A stretch of DNA of 64,000 bases from Methylobacterium sp. SyP6R (GTDB lineage Bacteria; Pseudomonadota; Alphaproteobacteria; Rhizobiales; Beijerinckiaceae). The notes under the pieces are model-generated. The model worked only from the letters and a program-made list of their open reading frames with translations. It was not told the origin of the DNA and did no database searches. This document shows positions 8,870 to 16,873 of the stretch, piece by piece. Position 1 is the stretch's first letter. Each line of letters opens with the position of its first letter. Position numbers and translations under genes: made by a program. The stretch lies in assembly GCF_019216885.1 (NCBI RefSeq), contig NZ_JAAQRC020000001.1:3268501-3332500 (forward strand). Reading direction: 5' to 3'.

Positions 8870-9015
8870 GCCGGGGATTCTCCGGGATTCTCGTCGGCTT
8901 GAGCTACCAACTCGGTAGCGTCATGCAAGACGCTAAGCAGGCAGCCCACCCCGGCGCGCAGGGCACGGCTCGCGTGACGGCATGGGTTCGAGCTGGTAGA
9001 CCAAAGGCCACGATC

Positions 9016-9258
9016 ATGACCGAAGACTCCGCCCTCGCGGCCCTGGCCCCGCTCTTCGAGGAGGTGTTCGGCGAGCCGATCCCGCTCACGCCCGAGCTGA
9101 CCGCCGAGGACGTCGAGGGCTGGGATTCGACCCGGATGATCGAGCTGATCGTGGCGGTCGAGGCGCAGTTCGGCATCAAGCTCACCACCCGGGAGGTCGA
9201 TGGCCTCCACAGCGTCGGCGACCTCGCGGCGGTGATCGCCCGCAAGGCGCCACGGTGA
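9016..9258 (+). CDS. Acyl carrier protein, stand-alone
   Basis: The 80-residue product has the size and motif of an acyl carrier protein. GWDSTRMIELI carries Ser38, the expected 4'-phosphopantetheine attachment site, and the rest is acidic and helical in pattern. It is distinct from housekeeping AcpP, which normally reads GADSLDTVE. The ATG at 9016 was preferred to an upstream start at 8899 because the intervening 39 residues are unlike any ACP. Its last codons overlap the GTG start of the FkbH-type gene by 4 bp, so the carrier and that enzyme should be translated together. This suggests that the carrier receives the glyceryl-type unit made by that enzyme. Confidence 0.88.
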   Translation: MTEDSALAALAPLFEEVFGEPIPLTPELTAEDVEGWDSTRMIELIVAVEAQFGIKLTTREVDGLHSVGDLAAVIARKAPR

Positions 9259-11105
9259 GCGCCGACCTCTCCTGGCTGCCGGCGCCGCCGGCGGACTTCG
9301 CCGCCCGAATCGGCGAGATCGAGGCTCTTCCCGACGCGGAAGCCTGGGACGCCCTGGCGGCGCTCGCCCGCACCCGCCTCGATCCGGCGCGGACCGGTCG
9401 GCTCGACCGGGCCCTGCAGCGGCGTTTCCCGTCCGGCCCCCCGTCCGGATCGACCTGGCGCCTCGCGCTCCTCGGTTCCTCGACGCTCGCCCATCTTGCC
9501 GCCGGGATCCGGGTCGGGGCCCTGCGCCGCGACCTTCATCTCTCGGTGCACGAGGGGGCTTATGGCCAGTACCGCCGGGAGATCGACGGCGAGGCCCTGC
9601 GCGCCGTCCGGCCCGATGTCGTGCTGCTCGCCCTCGACGCCGCCGACCTCCTCGGACCGAGCGACCCCGATGCCGGGGAGGCGGGCCTCGCCGAGGCGAT
9701 CGAGCGGCTGACATCCCTCTGGGCCCGGGCTCGGGCGGCGCATGGCTGCGGCGTGATCCAGCAGACGCTGCTGCCGACCGCAGTACCGCTGATGGGCGGC
9801 AACGAGCATCGGATGCCGGGTTCGCTCGCCGCCCGCAGCTTGCGCCTCAACGCCGCCCTGCGCGATGCGGCGGCCGAGGAGGGCGTCGACCTTCTCGCCC
9901 TCGACGACGCCGTCTCGCGCCACGGCCTCGACGCCTGGCACGATCCGGCCCTTTGGCTGCGGGCCCGCCAGGCGGTGACGCCGGCCGCCGGTCCGCTCTA
10001 CGGCGACCTCGTCGCCCGGCTCGTCGGCGCCCGGTTCGGCCGCTCGGCCAAGGCCCTGGTGCTCGACCTCGACGACACGCTCTGGGGCGGGACGATCGGC
10101 GAGGATGGGCTGTCCGGACTCGTCGTCGGCCAGGGCAGCGCACTCGGAGAATCCTTCCTGGCGCTCCAATCGTATGCTCGCGACCTCGCACGCCGCGGCA
10201 TCGTGCTCGCCGCCTGCTCGAAGAACGACCCCGAGACGGCCCGGCTTCCCTTCGCCGAGCATCCCGACATGCTGCTGCGTCTCTCCGACTTCGCCGCCTT
10301 CGTGGCGAACTGGGACGACAAGGCGACCAACCTCCGGCGCATCGCCGAGGAACTCCGGCTCGGCCTCGAGTCCCTGGTCTTCGTCGACGACAATCCGTTC
10401 GAGCGCGCGCTCGTGCGCGAGCACCTGCCGATGGTGGCGGTGCCCGAGGTGCCCGACGAGCCGGCGCTCGTCGCCCGCTGCCTTGCCGATGCCGGCTACT
10501 TCGAGGCCGTGGCCCTGACCGACGAGGATCGCGGGCGGGCCCGCGCCTACGCGCAGGACGGCGAGCGCCGGTCCGTCGGCAAGACCGACCTCGCCGCGAC
10601 CCTCGCGGGGCTCGGCATGCGGCTCGTCTGGCGCCCGTTCGACGCGCTCGGGCTTCCGCGCATCGTCCAGCTCGTCAACAAGACCAACCAGTTCAACCTC
10701 ACCACGCGGCGCCTGCGCGAGGCCGAAGCCGCGGCGCTGATCGAGGATCCCGACGCCGTGACGCTCCAGTTGCGCCTCACCGATCGACTCGGCGACAACG
10801 GCGTGATCGCGGTCGTCATCGGCCGGCTCGGCGGCAGCGACCTCGTCGTCGAGACCTGGCTGATGAGCTGCCGGGTGCTCGGGCGGCGGGTCGAGGAAGG
10901 GACGCTCGCGGTGCTGGCGGCGCAGGCGGCCCGCCGGGGCGCCCGGCGCCTCGTCGGGCTCTACCGGGCGAGCGGGCGCAACGGGATGGTGGCCGATCTC
11001 TACCCGCGACTCGGCTTCACCGCCGACAGGGAGGGGCGCTGGGTGCTCGATCTCGCCGGCTACGCGCCGCCGGCAGATCTGCCGATGGCGGTGGCGGCGG
11101 GCTGA
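9255..11105 (+). CDS. FkbH-type HAD-IIIC protein with SGNH-like and GNAT-like domains
   Basis: This 616-residue protein has the three-part layout of large FkbH-like proteins. An N-terminal SGNH-like region carries LALLGSSTLAHL near residues 70-80. The central HAD domain has LVLDLDDTLWGG near residue 268 and FVDDNPFERALVRE near 376. The C-terminal acyltransferase-like region has VNKTNQFNLTTRRL near 474 and DRLGDNGVIAVV near 510. In polyketide pathways such enzymes take a glyceryl phosphate unit from 1,3-bisphosphoglycerate, dephosphorylate it and load it on a carrier protein. The overlapping ACP gene fits exactly. No polyketide synthase, glycosyltransferase or methoxymalonate gene is nearby, so the product's destination is unknown. 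The gene converges on the next one with a 6-bp gap. Confidence 0.87.
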   Translation: MSADLSWLPAPPADFAARIGEIEALPDAEAWDALAALARTRLDPARTGRLDRALQRRFPSGPPSGSTWRLALLGSSTLAHLAAGIRVGALRRDLHLSVHEGAYGQYRREIDGEALRAVRPDVVLLALDAADLLGPSDPDAGEAGLAEAIERLTSLWARARAAHGCGVIQQTLLPTAVPLMGGNEHRMPGSLAARSLRLNAALRDAAAEEGVDLLALDDAVSRHGLDAWHDPALWLRARQAVTPAAGPLYGDLVARLVGARFGRSAKALVLDLDDTLWGGTIGEDGLSGLVVGQGSALGESFLALQSYARDLARRGIVLAACSKNDPETARLPFAEHPDMLLRLSDFAAFVANWDDKATNLRRIAEELRLGLESLVFVDDNPFERALVREHLPMVAVPEVPDEPALVARCLADAGYFEAVALTDEDRGRARAYAQDGERRSVGKTDLAATLAGLGMRLVWRPFDALGLPRIVQLVNKTNQFNLTTRRLREAEAAALIEDPDAVTLQLRLTDRLGDNGVIAVVIGRLGGSDLVVETWLMSCRVLGRRVEEGTLAVLAAQAARRGARRLVGLYRASGRNGMVADLYPRLGFTADREGRWVLDLAGYAPPADLPMAVAAG

Positions 11106-11111
11106 GGGCCG

Positions 11112-12182
11112 TCACCCCACCCCCGGCAGGCACCCTTCCGTCACCCGCCAGTTCCGCGTCTCGACCGCGGTGCCCGCGGGACCTGCCAGAATCAGGCCGA
11201 TCGTCGCCTCGGCCTGGCGCTTGCGGGTCCGGGTGGCGGTGTAGATCGTCTGCCAGGCGCCGCGGCAGGCGGGGTCCGCCTCGCGGCGGGCATGAGGCGC
11301 AGTATCGACGAAGGTGAGGGCGGCCCGGGTCCCGGAAAAATCCTCGCCTAAGCGGATCTCCGCCGAAACGACGTGGAGGCGGTTTCCCCGCAATCCGGAG
11401 ACGGGGCGGGAGGCAGCGAGCGTTCCGGGATCGGGTGCGGCGGCATCGAGGGCGTGGCGGGCGGTCGCGGGGTCCGCGAGGAGCGGCGGGCCGTCGGGTG
11501 CCAGAGCGGGGGCCTCGACCAGGCTGTGGCGGAGCGCGTAGGCCCGGCCGCAGACCGCGAGCCAGCCGGCGAGGTCGGCATCGGTCGCCGTGGCATAGGG
11601 CGCGAAATGCGGCAGCGTGCCCTGCATCAGTCCCTCGCCGCGCCAGACGACCCGGCCGGGCGGGACCTCGCCCGCCTCGCAGACCCGCAGCAGCGTCACC
11701 GGCCCGATCGTCCGGAGCGCCGCGAACAGGCGGCGCACCGCGATGTCCGTCTCTCCGGGCGGTCCCTTGCGGACGAGGATCTTGTCTCCCACCGCGAGAT
11801 CCGCGAGCAGCCTGTCCTTCAGGTAGTCGACCCGGCGGATCTCTCGCGCGAGGATGTCGGCCGGCTTCACCCGGGGCGCCGTGTCGCCCGTATGGTAGGC
11901 GAAGCCGTAACGCCGGCTGTGGCAGAACAGGTAGCCGCCGGCACCGACCCGGACCTCGATGTCCTCCGCACCGCCGTAATGCGAAAACCGCGTCTCGACC
12001 GCGTGGGTCAGGTCGGCGATCGGCGCCGAGGAGAGGCGGAACAGCCCGAGGGGATCGATGCCGGCATAGCGCTGGGCGATGCCGAACTCGCAATTGTCGC
12101 CGAGGCTCTCGAAGGCGCCGAGCAGGGCGGCCGCGGTGAGCCCCGCCGGGGCCGCGGGTGCCTGACGGAATAGCGAGATCAT
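11112..12182 (-). CDS. Conserved protein of unknown function with LGDNCEFG motif
   Basis: The product has 356 residues. Near the N-terminus it carries AFESLGDNCEFGIAQRYAG and then LGLFRLSSAPIADL, a recognisable signature of an uncharacterised family often seen beside glycan or polysaccharide genes. The lone Cys in GDNCEFG and a later RRYGFAYHTGD resemble the arrangement in the DUF1796 putative cysteine-peptidase group, but membership cannot be shown by eye. The C-terminal third looks beta-rich and ends with ETRNWRVTEGCLPG. Its ATG overlaps the stop of the flavoenzyme gene upstream by 4 bp, implying coupled translation. A longer open frame to 12659 only shadows the flavoenzyme gene. Confidence 0.7.
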   Translation of the reverse strand: MISLFRQAPAAPAGLTAAALLGAFESLGDNCEFGIAQRYAGIDPLGLFRLSSAPIADLTHAVETRFSHYGGAEDIEVRVGAGGYLFCHSRRYGFAYHTGDTAPRVKPADILAREIRRVDYLKDRLLADLAVGDKILVRKGPPGETDIAVRRLFAALRTIGPVTLLRVCEAGEVPPGRVVWRGEGLMQGTLPHFAPYATATDADLAGWLAVCGRAYALRHSLVEAPALAPDGPPLLADPATARHALDAAAPDPGTLAASRPVSGLRGNRLHVVSAEIRLGEDFSGTRAALTFVDTAPHARREADPACRGAWQTIYTATRTRKRQAEATIGLILAGPAGTAVETRNWRVTEGCLPGVG

Positions 12183-13624
12183 GAGGCCGCGACCTTGACC
12201 GGAAACGCCGCCGGCCCGCCCTCGACCGGCGCCAGCACCTTGCCGGGATTGAGGATTCCCATCGGGTCGAGGGCGCCCTTGAGGCGGCGCATCAGGTCGA
12301 GGGCGACCGGGTCCTTGTAGCGGGGCAGCTCGTCGCGCTTGATCAGCCCGACGCCGTGCTCGGCGGCGATCGAGCCGTCCATGGCGTGGACGATGTCGTG
12401 GACGATGCGGTTGAAGCGCGGCCACTCGGCGAGGAAGGCCGCCTTCTCGACCCCGACCGGCTGGGTCAGGTTGAAGTGGATGTTGCCGTCGCCGAAATGC
12501 CCGAACGCACAGACCCGCACCCCCGGCAACGCCGCCTCGCAGGCGGCCGAGGCCCGCTCCAGGAACTCCGCCACCCGGGAGACCGGTACCGAGACGTCGT
12601 GCTTGATCGAGCCGCCCTCGTGCCCCTGCATCTCCGACAGGCTCTCGCGCAGGCGCCACAGGGCGGCGGCTTGCGCCTCGCTCTGCGCCAGGACCGCATC
12701 CTCGGCGAGGCCGGATTCGATCAGGCCGCCTAAACGCGCTTCCAGTTCCTCGCCGGCGTCGGGGCCCGGCGAGGACAGTTCGACGAGGGCGTAAGAGTGG
12801 TGGTCACCGGCAAGCGGGCGCACGGCGCCGGGCAGGTGGCGCAAGACCACCTCCAGGGGAAAGCGCGGCACGTATTCGAAGGCGGTGAGCCGGGGCCCGA
12901 GCCGGTCGCGCAGGGCCCCGAAGGCATCGAGCGCGGCCCGCGCCGAGGCAAGGCCCAGGAAGGCGGTCGCCTTCGAGACGGGCCTGGGGTGCAGCCGCAG
13001 CACCGCCGCCGTGATGATGCCGAGCGTCCCTTCCGAGCCGACGAAGAGGTTCTTGAGGTCGTAGCCGGAATTGTCCTTGCGCAAAGCGCGCAAGCCGTTC
13101 CAGACCTGTCCGTCCGCCAGCACCACCTCCAAGCCCAGCGTCAGCTCGCGGGCATTGCCGTAGGCGAGCACCGCCGTGCCGCCGGCGTTGGTGGCGAGGT
13201 TGCCGCCGATCCGGCACGAGCCCTCGGAGGCGAGCGACAGCGGAAACAGCATGCCCGCCGCATCGGCCGCCTGCTGAACGTTGGCGAGCACGCAGCCGGC
13301 CTCGACCGTGATGGTGGCATCCAGCGGATCGACCGCCCGCACCCGATCGAGGCGGGACAGCGAGATCACCACGCCGCCATACGGCACGCCGCCGCCGACG
13401 AGCCCGGTATTGCCGCCATGGGCCACCACCGGCACCCGCGCCGCGGCGCAAGTCCCGACCGCGAAGGCGACTTCCTCGGTGTTGCGCGGGCGCACGACCG
13501 CCAGCGCCTCCCCGCGATAGAGGCCGCGGGTCTCGGCGAGGTGGGGGGCGATGTCGGTCGCGGCGGTGAGGACGTGCGCGGCCCCGAGGCGGGAGCTGAG
13601 CGTATCGATGAGGCTGTGGGTCAC
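12179..13624 (-). CDS. FAD-linked oxidase, GlcD / D-2-hydroxyacid dehydrogenase family
   Basis: This 481-residue enzyme has the vanillyl-alcohol-oxidase fold layout. VRPRNTEEVAFAVGTCAAA opens the FAD domain, followed by PVVAHGGNTGLVGGGVPYGG and EGSCRIGGNLATNAGG, the FAD-binding segments of GlcD and D-2-hydroxyglutarate dehydrogenase. Near the C-terminus HFGDGNIHFNLTQP and AEHGVGLIKRDEL are the metal or substrate residues of the D-2-hydroxyacid group. It should oxidise a D-2-hydroxyacid and pass electrons to a quinone or electron-transfer flavoprotein. The precise substrate is open; D-2-hydroxyglutarate, D-lactate and glycolate are candidates. It is the first gene of a two-gene overlapping unit with the LGDNCEFG protein. 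Confidence 0.88.
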   Translation of the reverse strand: MTHSLIDTLSSRLGAAHVLTAATDIAPHLAETRGLYRGEALAVVRPRNTEEVAFAVGTCAAARVPVVAHGGNTGLVGGGVPYGGVVISLSRLDRVRAVDPLDATITVEAGCVLANVQQAADAAGMLFPLSLASEGSCRIGGNLATNAGGTAVLAYGNARELTLGLEVVLADGQVWNGLRALRKDNSGYDLKNLFVGSEGTLGIITAAVLRLHPRPVSKATAFLGLASARAALDAFGALRDRLGPRLTAFEYVPRFPLEVVLRHLPGAVRPLAGDHHSYALVELSSPGPDAGEELEARLGGLIESGLAEDAVLAQSEAQAAALWRLRESLSEMQGHEGGSIKHDVSVPVSRVAEFLERASAACEAALPGVRVCAFGHFGDGNIHFNLTQPVGVEKAAFLAEWPRFNRIVHDIVHAMDGSIAAEHGVGLIKRDELPRYKDPVALDLMRRLKGALDPMGILNPGKVLAPVEGGPAAFPVKVAAS

Positions 13625-13773
13625 GGGGGGCGCCGGGGCGAAGCGTCTGCAGGGGAGGGGGTTGCGGCGGGGCGGGATGGCGCCTTGCCGAACCGCCCTC
13701 TAGATAACCGTCGGCCGGCCTTTTTTCCAAGATGCGCGGCCCTTCGCGAAACCTCGCCCGAGACAGCAGGCAC

Positions 13774-14472
13774 ATGCTCTCCGTGATCCCGAACCCGCCG
13801 CGCACCGCGCTCCCGATCCAAGGCACCGACGACCTGTTTCCCGTGCGCCGGGTGTACTGCGTCGGGCGCAACTTCGCCGCCCATGCCCGCGAGATGGGCG
13901 CCGACCCGACCCGCGAGCCGCCGTTCTTCTTCATGAAACCCGCCGATGCGCTCCAGGTGGTGCCCGACGGCGAGACGGTGGAGCATCCCTATCCGCCCAA
14001 GACCGCGAACTACCACCACGAGGTCGAGCTGGTGGTGGCGCTCGCGAAGGGCGGTCGCGACATCCCGGTGACCGAAGCCCTCGACCACGTCTACGGCTAC
14101 GCGGTCGGCCTCGACATGACCCGCCGCGACCTCCAGGACGATGCCAAGGCGCTGCGCCGCTCCTGGGAGCTCGGCAAGGCCTCGGACCTGTCGGGCCCGG
14201 TCGGCACCCTGAAGCCGGCCTCCGTCATCGGGCACCCGGACAAGGGCGCGATCACCCTCTCGGTCGACGGCGCTCTGCGCCAGAAGGGCGACCTCTCCGA
14301 CATGATCTGGTCTGTGGCCGAGCAGATCGCCTATCTCTCGACCTACTTCGTCCTGGAGCCCGGCGACGTGATCTTCGCCGGCACGCCGGAGGGCGTCGGC
14401 GCGGTCACCCGCGGCCAGACCATGGTCGGGACGATCGCCGGCGTCGGCGAGATCCGCCTGACCGTCGTCTGA
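13774..14472 (+). CDS. Fumarylacetoacetate hydrolase family protein (fumarylpyruvate-type)
   Basis: From the ATG at 13774 the protein has 232 residues, the usual size of the short FAH-family hydrolases. Signature pieces are VYCVGRNFAAHAREMG, PFFFMKPADALQ, NYHHEVELVVAL with the metal-binding Glu pair, YGYAVGLDMTRRDLQ and GDVIFAGTPEGVGAV. Members hydrolyse fumarylpyruvate or acylpyruvates, or decarboxylate oxaloacetate, using Mg2+ or Mn2+ in the cytoplasm. It is read divergently from the flavoenzyme gene across about 150 bp, which must hold both promoters. A Nudix gene follows after 19 bp and is probably in the same transcript. The in-frame start at 13732 would add 14 residues with no family match. 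Confidence 0.88.
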   Translation: MLSVIPNPPRTALPIQGTDDLFPVRRVYCVGRNFAAHAREMGADPTREPPFFFMKPADALQVVPDGETVEHPYPPKTANYHHEVELVVALAKGGRDIPVTEALDHVYGYAVGLDMTRRDLQDDAKALRRSWELGKASDLSGPVGTLKPASVIGHPDKGAITLSVDGALRQKGDLSDMIWSVAEQIAYLSTYFVLEPGDVIFAGTPEGVGAVTRGQTMVGTIAGVGEIRLTVV

Positions 14473-14491
14473 AAGACAGGGAGATTGCGGG

Positions 14492-14962
14492 ATGACGCGC
14501 CGACAGGCCCTGCTGATGCGGGGCGCCCACCTCGTCTGGCGCTTCACCCGCGGGATGACCCTCGGGGTGCGCGGGGCGGCGATCGATCCGGAAAACCGGG
14601 TCTGCCTCGTGCGCCACACCTACATGGCCGGCTGGCACCTGCCGGGCGGCGGCGTCGAGCCGGGCGAGACCGCGCTCGACGCCATGGCCCGGGAATTCCG
14701 CGAGGAGACCGGGATCGTGCTCGACGCGAGCGCCACGCCGGCCTTGCACGGCTTCTACTTCAACAACCGGTCCTCGCAGCGCGACCATGTTGCGCTCTAC
14801 GTCGCCCGCACCTTCACGCTGCCGGTGCCGAAGCGTCCCGACCGCGAGATCGCCGAGGCCGCCTTCTTCCCCCTCGACGCCCTGCCGCCGGATGCCACCC
14901 CGGCGACCCGGGCGAGGCTGATCGAAATCCGCGACGGCACCCCGCCCGCCGCCACCTGGTAG
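14492..14962 (+). CDS. Nudix hydrolase
   Basis: The 156-residue protein contains a complete Nudix box, G-x5-E-x7-RE-x-x-EE-x-G-I, running from Gly53 to Ile75 (HLPGGGVEPGET then REFREETG). The box binds Mg2+ and positions a nucleoside-diphosphate-linked substrate for hydrolysis. The lead-in GMTLGVRGAAIDPENRV is typical of small Nudix proteins. The substrate cannot be read from the sequence. The gene lies 19 bp after the FAH-family gene on the same strand and about 100 bp before the tRNA-Gly cluster. Confidence 0.88.
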   Translation: MTRRQALLMRGAHLVWRFTRGMTLGVRGAAIDPENRVCLVRHTYMAGWHLPGGGVEPGETALDAMAREFREETGIVLDASATPALHGFYFNNRSSQRDHVALYVARTFTLPVPKRPDREIAEAAFFPLDALPPDATPATRARLIEIRDGTPPAATW

Positions 14963-15064
14963 AACCTGCCCGAAGCCGGCTCCGGAACCCCTTGCACTCC
15001 CCGGCGGAATGGTGTTTATGCCGCTCATCGGCGCCGCCACGGTGACGCCGACGGAAAACAGCGA

Positions 15065-15139
15065 GCGGGTGTAGCTCAGGGGTAGAGCACAACCTTGCCA
15101 AGGTTGGGGTCGAGGGTTCGAATCCCTTCGCCCGCTCCA
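15065..15139 (+). tRNA. tRNA-Gly (anticodon GCC), copy 1
   Basis: The 75-nt sequence folds as a tRNA. The acceptor stem is GCGGGTG with CGCCCGC, the D arm starts GCTCAGGGG, the anticodon stem is CAACC/GGTTG with loop TTGCCAA (anticodon GCC, glycine), the T loop is TTCGAAT and the CCA end is encoded. A short T run follows at 15141. Confidence 0.97.
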
Positions 15140-15167
15140 GTTTTTCCATGAGGCCGAACGAGTTTGG

Positions 15168-15242
15168 GCGGGTGTAGCTCAGGGGTAGAGCACAACCTTG
15201 CCAAGGTTGGGGTCGAGGGTTCGAATCCCTTCGCCCGCTCCA
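15168..15242 (+). tRNA. tRNA-Gly (anticodon GCC), copy 2
   Basis: This copy is identical in all 75 nt to copy 1, including the encoded CCA. It lies 28 nt downstream of copy 1, so the cluster is probably one transcript processed between the tRNAs. Confidence 0.97.
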
Positions 15243-15266
15243 AGTTCGACAGGCCTGACAGTGTGA

Positions 15267-15341
15267 GCGGGTGTAGCTCAGGGGTAGAGCACAACCTTGC
15301 CAAGGTTGGGGTCGAGGGTTCGAATCCCTTCGCCCGCTCCA
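15267..15341 (+). tRNA. tRNA-Gly (anticodon GCC), copy 3
   Basis: This is the third identical copy, 24 nt after copy 2. The spacers differ in sequence while the tRNAs are identical, which points to recent duplication or gene conversion of the tRNA part. High demand for glycine codons in GC-rich genomes fits multiple GCC copies. Confidence 0.97.
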
Positions 15342-15695
15342 GTTGTCCCATGACGATCAAGCCAGACACGGCAGTGCGCACTGAGCAACCTGGCGACGAG
15401 CCATTGGAAATCGGTGTGTGCAAAGCCGGCAGTGAGACCGTCACTAATGGGTCGCCGCCGGGTGGCGCCGGTCTCGACCTCGAACGCGTCCACCAAGACT
15501 CACATCTCATCGATCTGTGACCCGTTGCCTGATCGACACGACAGGTTGCACGGTGCGGGCGCGACGGTCGGGAGCATGGGCCTTCCCCCCTCCGCGCGGG
15601 GCTGTCCGGGGAAGGAAGAGGCGCAGGACATTCCCTCTCCCCGCGGGCCTAGCGGATTCACACTTCTCCTCAGAGAGATAACCCTCTGTAAATAT

Positions 15696-15820
15696 GCGCG
15701 CTTCCCCTCCCCCTTGTGGGGAGGGGTCAGGGGTGGGGGTGGTGCAGGAGGCACCATAGCGCTCGATCCGGCACCACCCCCACCCCTAGCCCCTCCCCAC
15801 AAGGGGGAGGGGAAGCGCGC
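15696..15820. repeat. Palindromic intergenic repeat, family A, copy 2
   Basis: Arms of about 50 bp (15696-15745 and 15771-15820) are inverted copies of each other around a 25-nt centre. The left arm has GCGCGCTTCCCCTCCCCC and the right arm ends GGGGGAGGGGAAGCGCGC. It shares CACCACCCCCACCCCTAGCC with copy 1 near position 530. Confidence 0.85.
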
Positions 15821-15893
15821 TACCTTTGAGCGGGAAAACACTCGAACCAAGATGTGTGAACACGCCAGCCCTGCGGGCGGGGAGAGGGCCTGG

Positions 15894-16080
15894 GGATCGA
15901 AGATCCCACCACCGTTCAGGTGACACGGCAAGCGGAGGCGAAAGCCGAAGCGGGGGTGAGGGGGTCTCGACGAGTGAGGCTCCTCCGGAAATACCCCCTG
16001 ACCCTCGCCCTTCGGGCTCCCTGAGCCCCTTCGGAGCTCAGGCCTCTCCCCGCCAGCGGGGAGAGGGGAACCCCGCGCCT
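15894..16080. repeat. Palindromic intergenic repeat, family B, degenerate copy
   Basis: This copy contains the family words GGCAAGCGGAGGCGAAAGCC, GGGGGTGAGGGGGTCTCG, CCTGACCCTCGCCCTTCGGG and CTCTCCCCGCC, as in the three copies inside the serine-cycle operon. Its two internal hairpins are worn: a 4-bp stem around GTTCA at 15910-15922 and a 7-bp stem, with imperfect extension, at 16020-16042. Confidence 0.75.
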
Positions 16081-16225
16081 TTTACCTGTCCCCGGACAGC
16101 CCTGCCGCAGAGAGGGGGGAAGGGGCTGCGCGCGGCGACCGTCGCGAGTTCGGGCAACTCACTCAAACAGGCCCTTGACAATGGTCAGGCCTGCCGGTCT
16201 TCCCGACGAGGCCTCGACCGTACTC

Positions 16226-16708
16226 TCAAAGCGCCTTCAACAGCGCCTCGGCCCCCGACGCGTCCGCCTTCGACGGCGCGTCCTCGACGTTGAGCACCCG
16301 CACCACCCCGTCCTCGACCAGCATGGCGTAGCGCTTGGACCGGATGCCGAGGCCGAAGCCGGTGCCGTCCATGTCGAGGCCGAGCGCCTTGGCGAAGTCG
16401 CCGTTGCCGTCGGCCAGGAACTCGATGCCCTCGGCGCCGGCCGCCTTCGACCAGGCGTCGAGCACGAACACGTCGTTGACCGAGGTCACCGCGATCGCGT
16501 CGATGCCGCGGGCCAGGATGTCGGCGCGGCGGGTGACGTAGCCCGGCAGGTGGTTGCGGTGGCAGGTCGGGGTGAAGGCGCCCGGCACCGCCACCAGCAC
16601 CACGCGGCGGCCCTTGAACACGTCGTCGGTGGTCTTCGGCGTCGGGCCCTCGGGGCCCATCACCCGGAAGGTCGCCTGGGGCAGGTGATCGCCGACCTGG
16701 ATCGTCAT
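16226..16708 (-). CDS. Peroxiredoxin, Prx5-type (AhpC/TSA redoxin domain)
   Basis: The protein has 160 residues from the ATG at 16708 and matches the Prx5/type-II peroxiredoxins. [17 protein letters not shown] carries the peroxidatic Cys49 in the expected P-T-x-C setting, and [11 protein letters not shown] and [14 protein letters not shown] are family segments. The enzyme reduces hydrogen peroxide and alkyl hydroperoxides, usually at the expense of glutathione/glutaredoxin. No second conserved cysteine is visible, so a one-cysteine mechanism is likely. A long open frame extends to 17554, but it lies antisense to the YqgE gene and is not real. The gene is divergent from yqgE. Confidence 0.92.
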   Translation of the reverse strand: MTIQVGDHLPQATFRVMGPEGPTPKTTDDVFKGRRVVLVAVPGAFTPTCHRNHLPGYVTRRADILARGIDAIAVTSVNDVFVLDAWSKAAGAEGIEFLADGNGDFAKALGLDMDGTGFGLGIRSKRYAMLVEDGVVRVLNVEDAPSKADASGAEALLKAL

Positions 16709-16873
16709 CGTGGGTCTCCTGACGGAATGGTTGGGTCGGGGTCTAGCGCGGCGGTCTCGGTGAGTCGAGGCGGGACCCCGCGGGCCTTCCCGCGCGTTCC
16801 CGCCCGATTGGACGCCGGACCGGATGGATGCCGGACCAAGCGGACTATGGACAACGCCGGGGCGGAGCGTAGC

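Larger units (their letters stand above)
15560..16147. repeat. Composite palindromic repeat after the tRNA-Gly cluster
   Basis: The gene-free stretch 15342-16225 is dominated by nested inverted repeats. Outer arms pair: 15560-15570 with 16137-16147, 15581-15592 with 16112-16123, and 15599-15612 (GGGCTGTCCGGGGA) with 16089-16102. Inner arms pair 15643-15658 with about 15876-15893, and the core is the family A palindrome at 15696-15820. The outer and inner pairs have centres about 85 bp apart, because a family B element sits in the right half at roughly 15894-16080. No credible coding frame is present. Confidence 0.8.

Noticed and set aside
15065..15341. Regularly spaced identical repeats that could look like a CRISPR array
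   Set aside because: Each 75-nt unit folds as a complete tRNA-Gly with an encoded CCA. No cas genes are present.
15414..16293. Several open frames of 140-170 residues after the tRNA-Gly cluster
   Set aside because: They run through palindromic repeats on both strands and have no protein-like composition.
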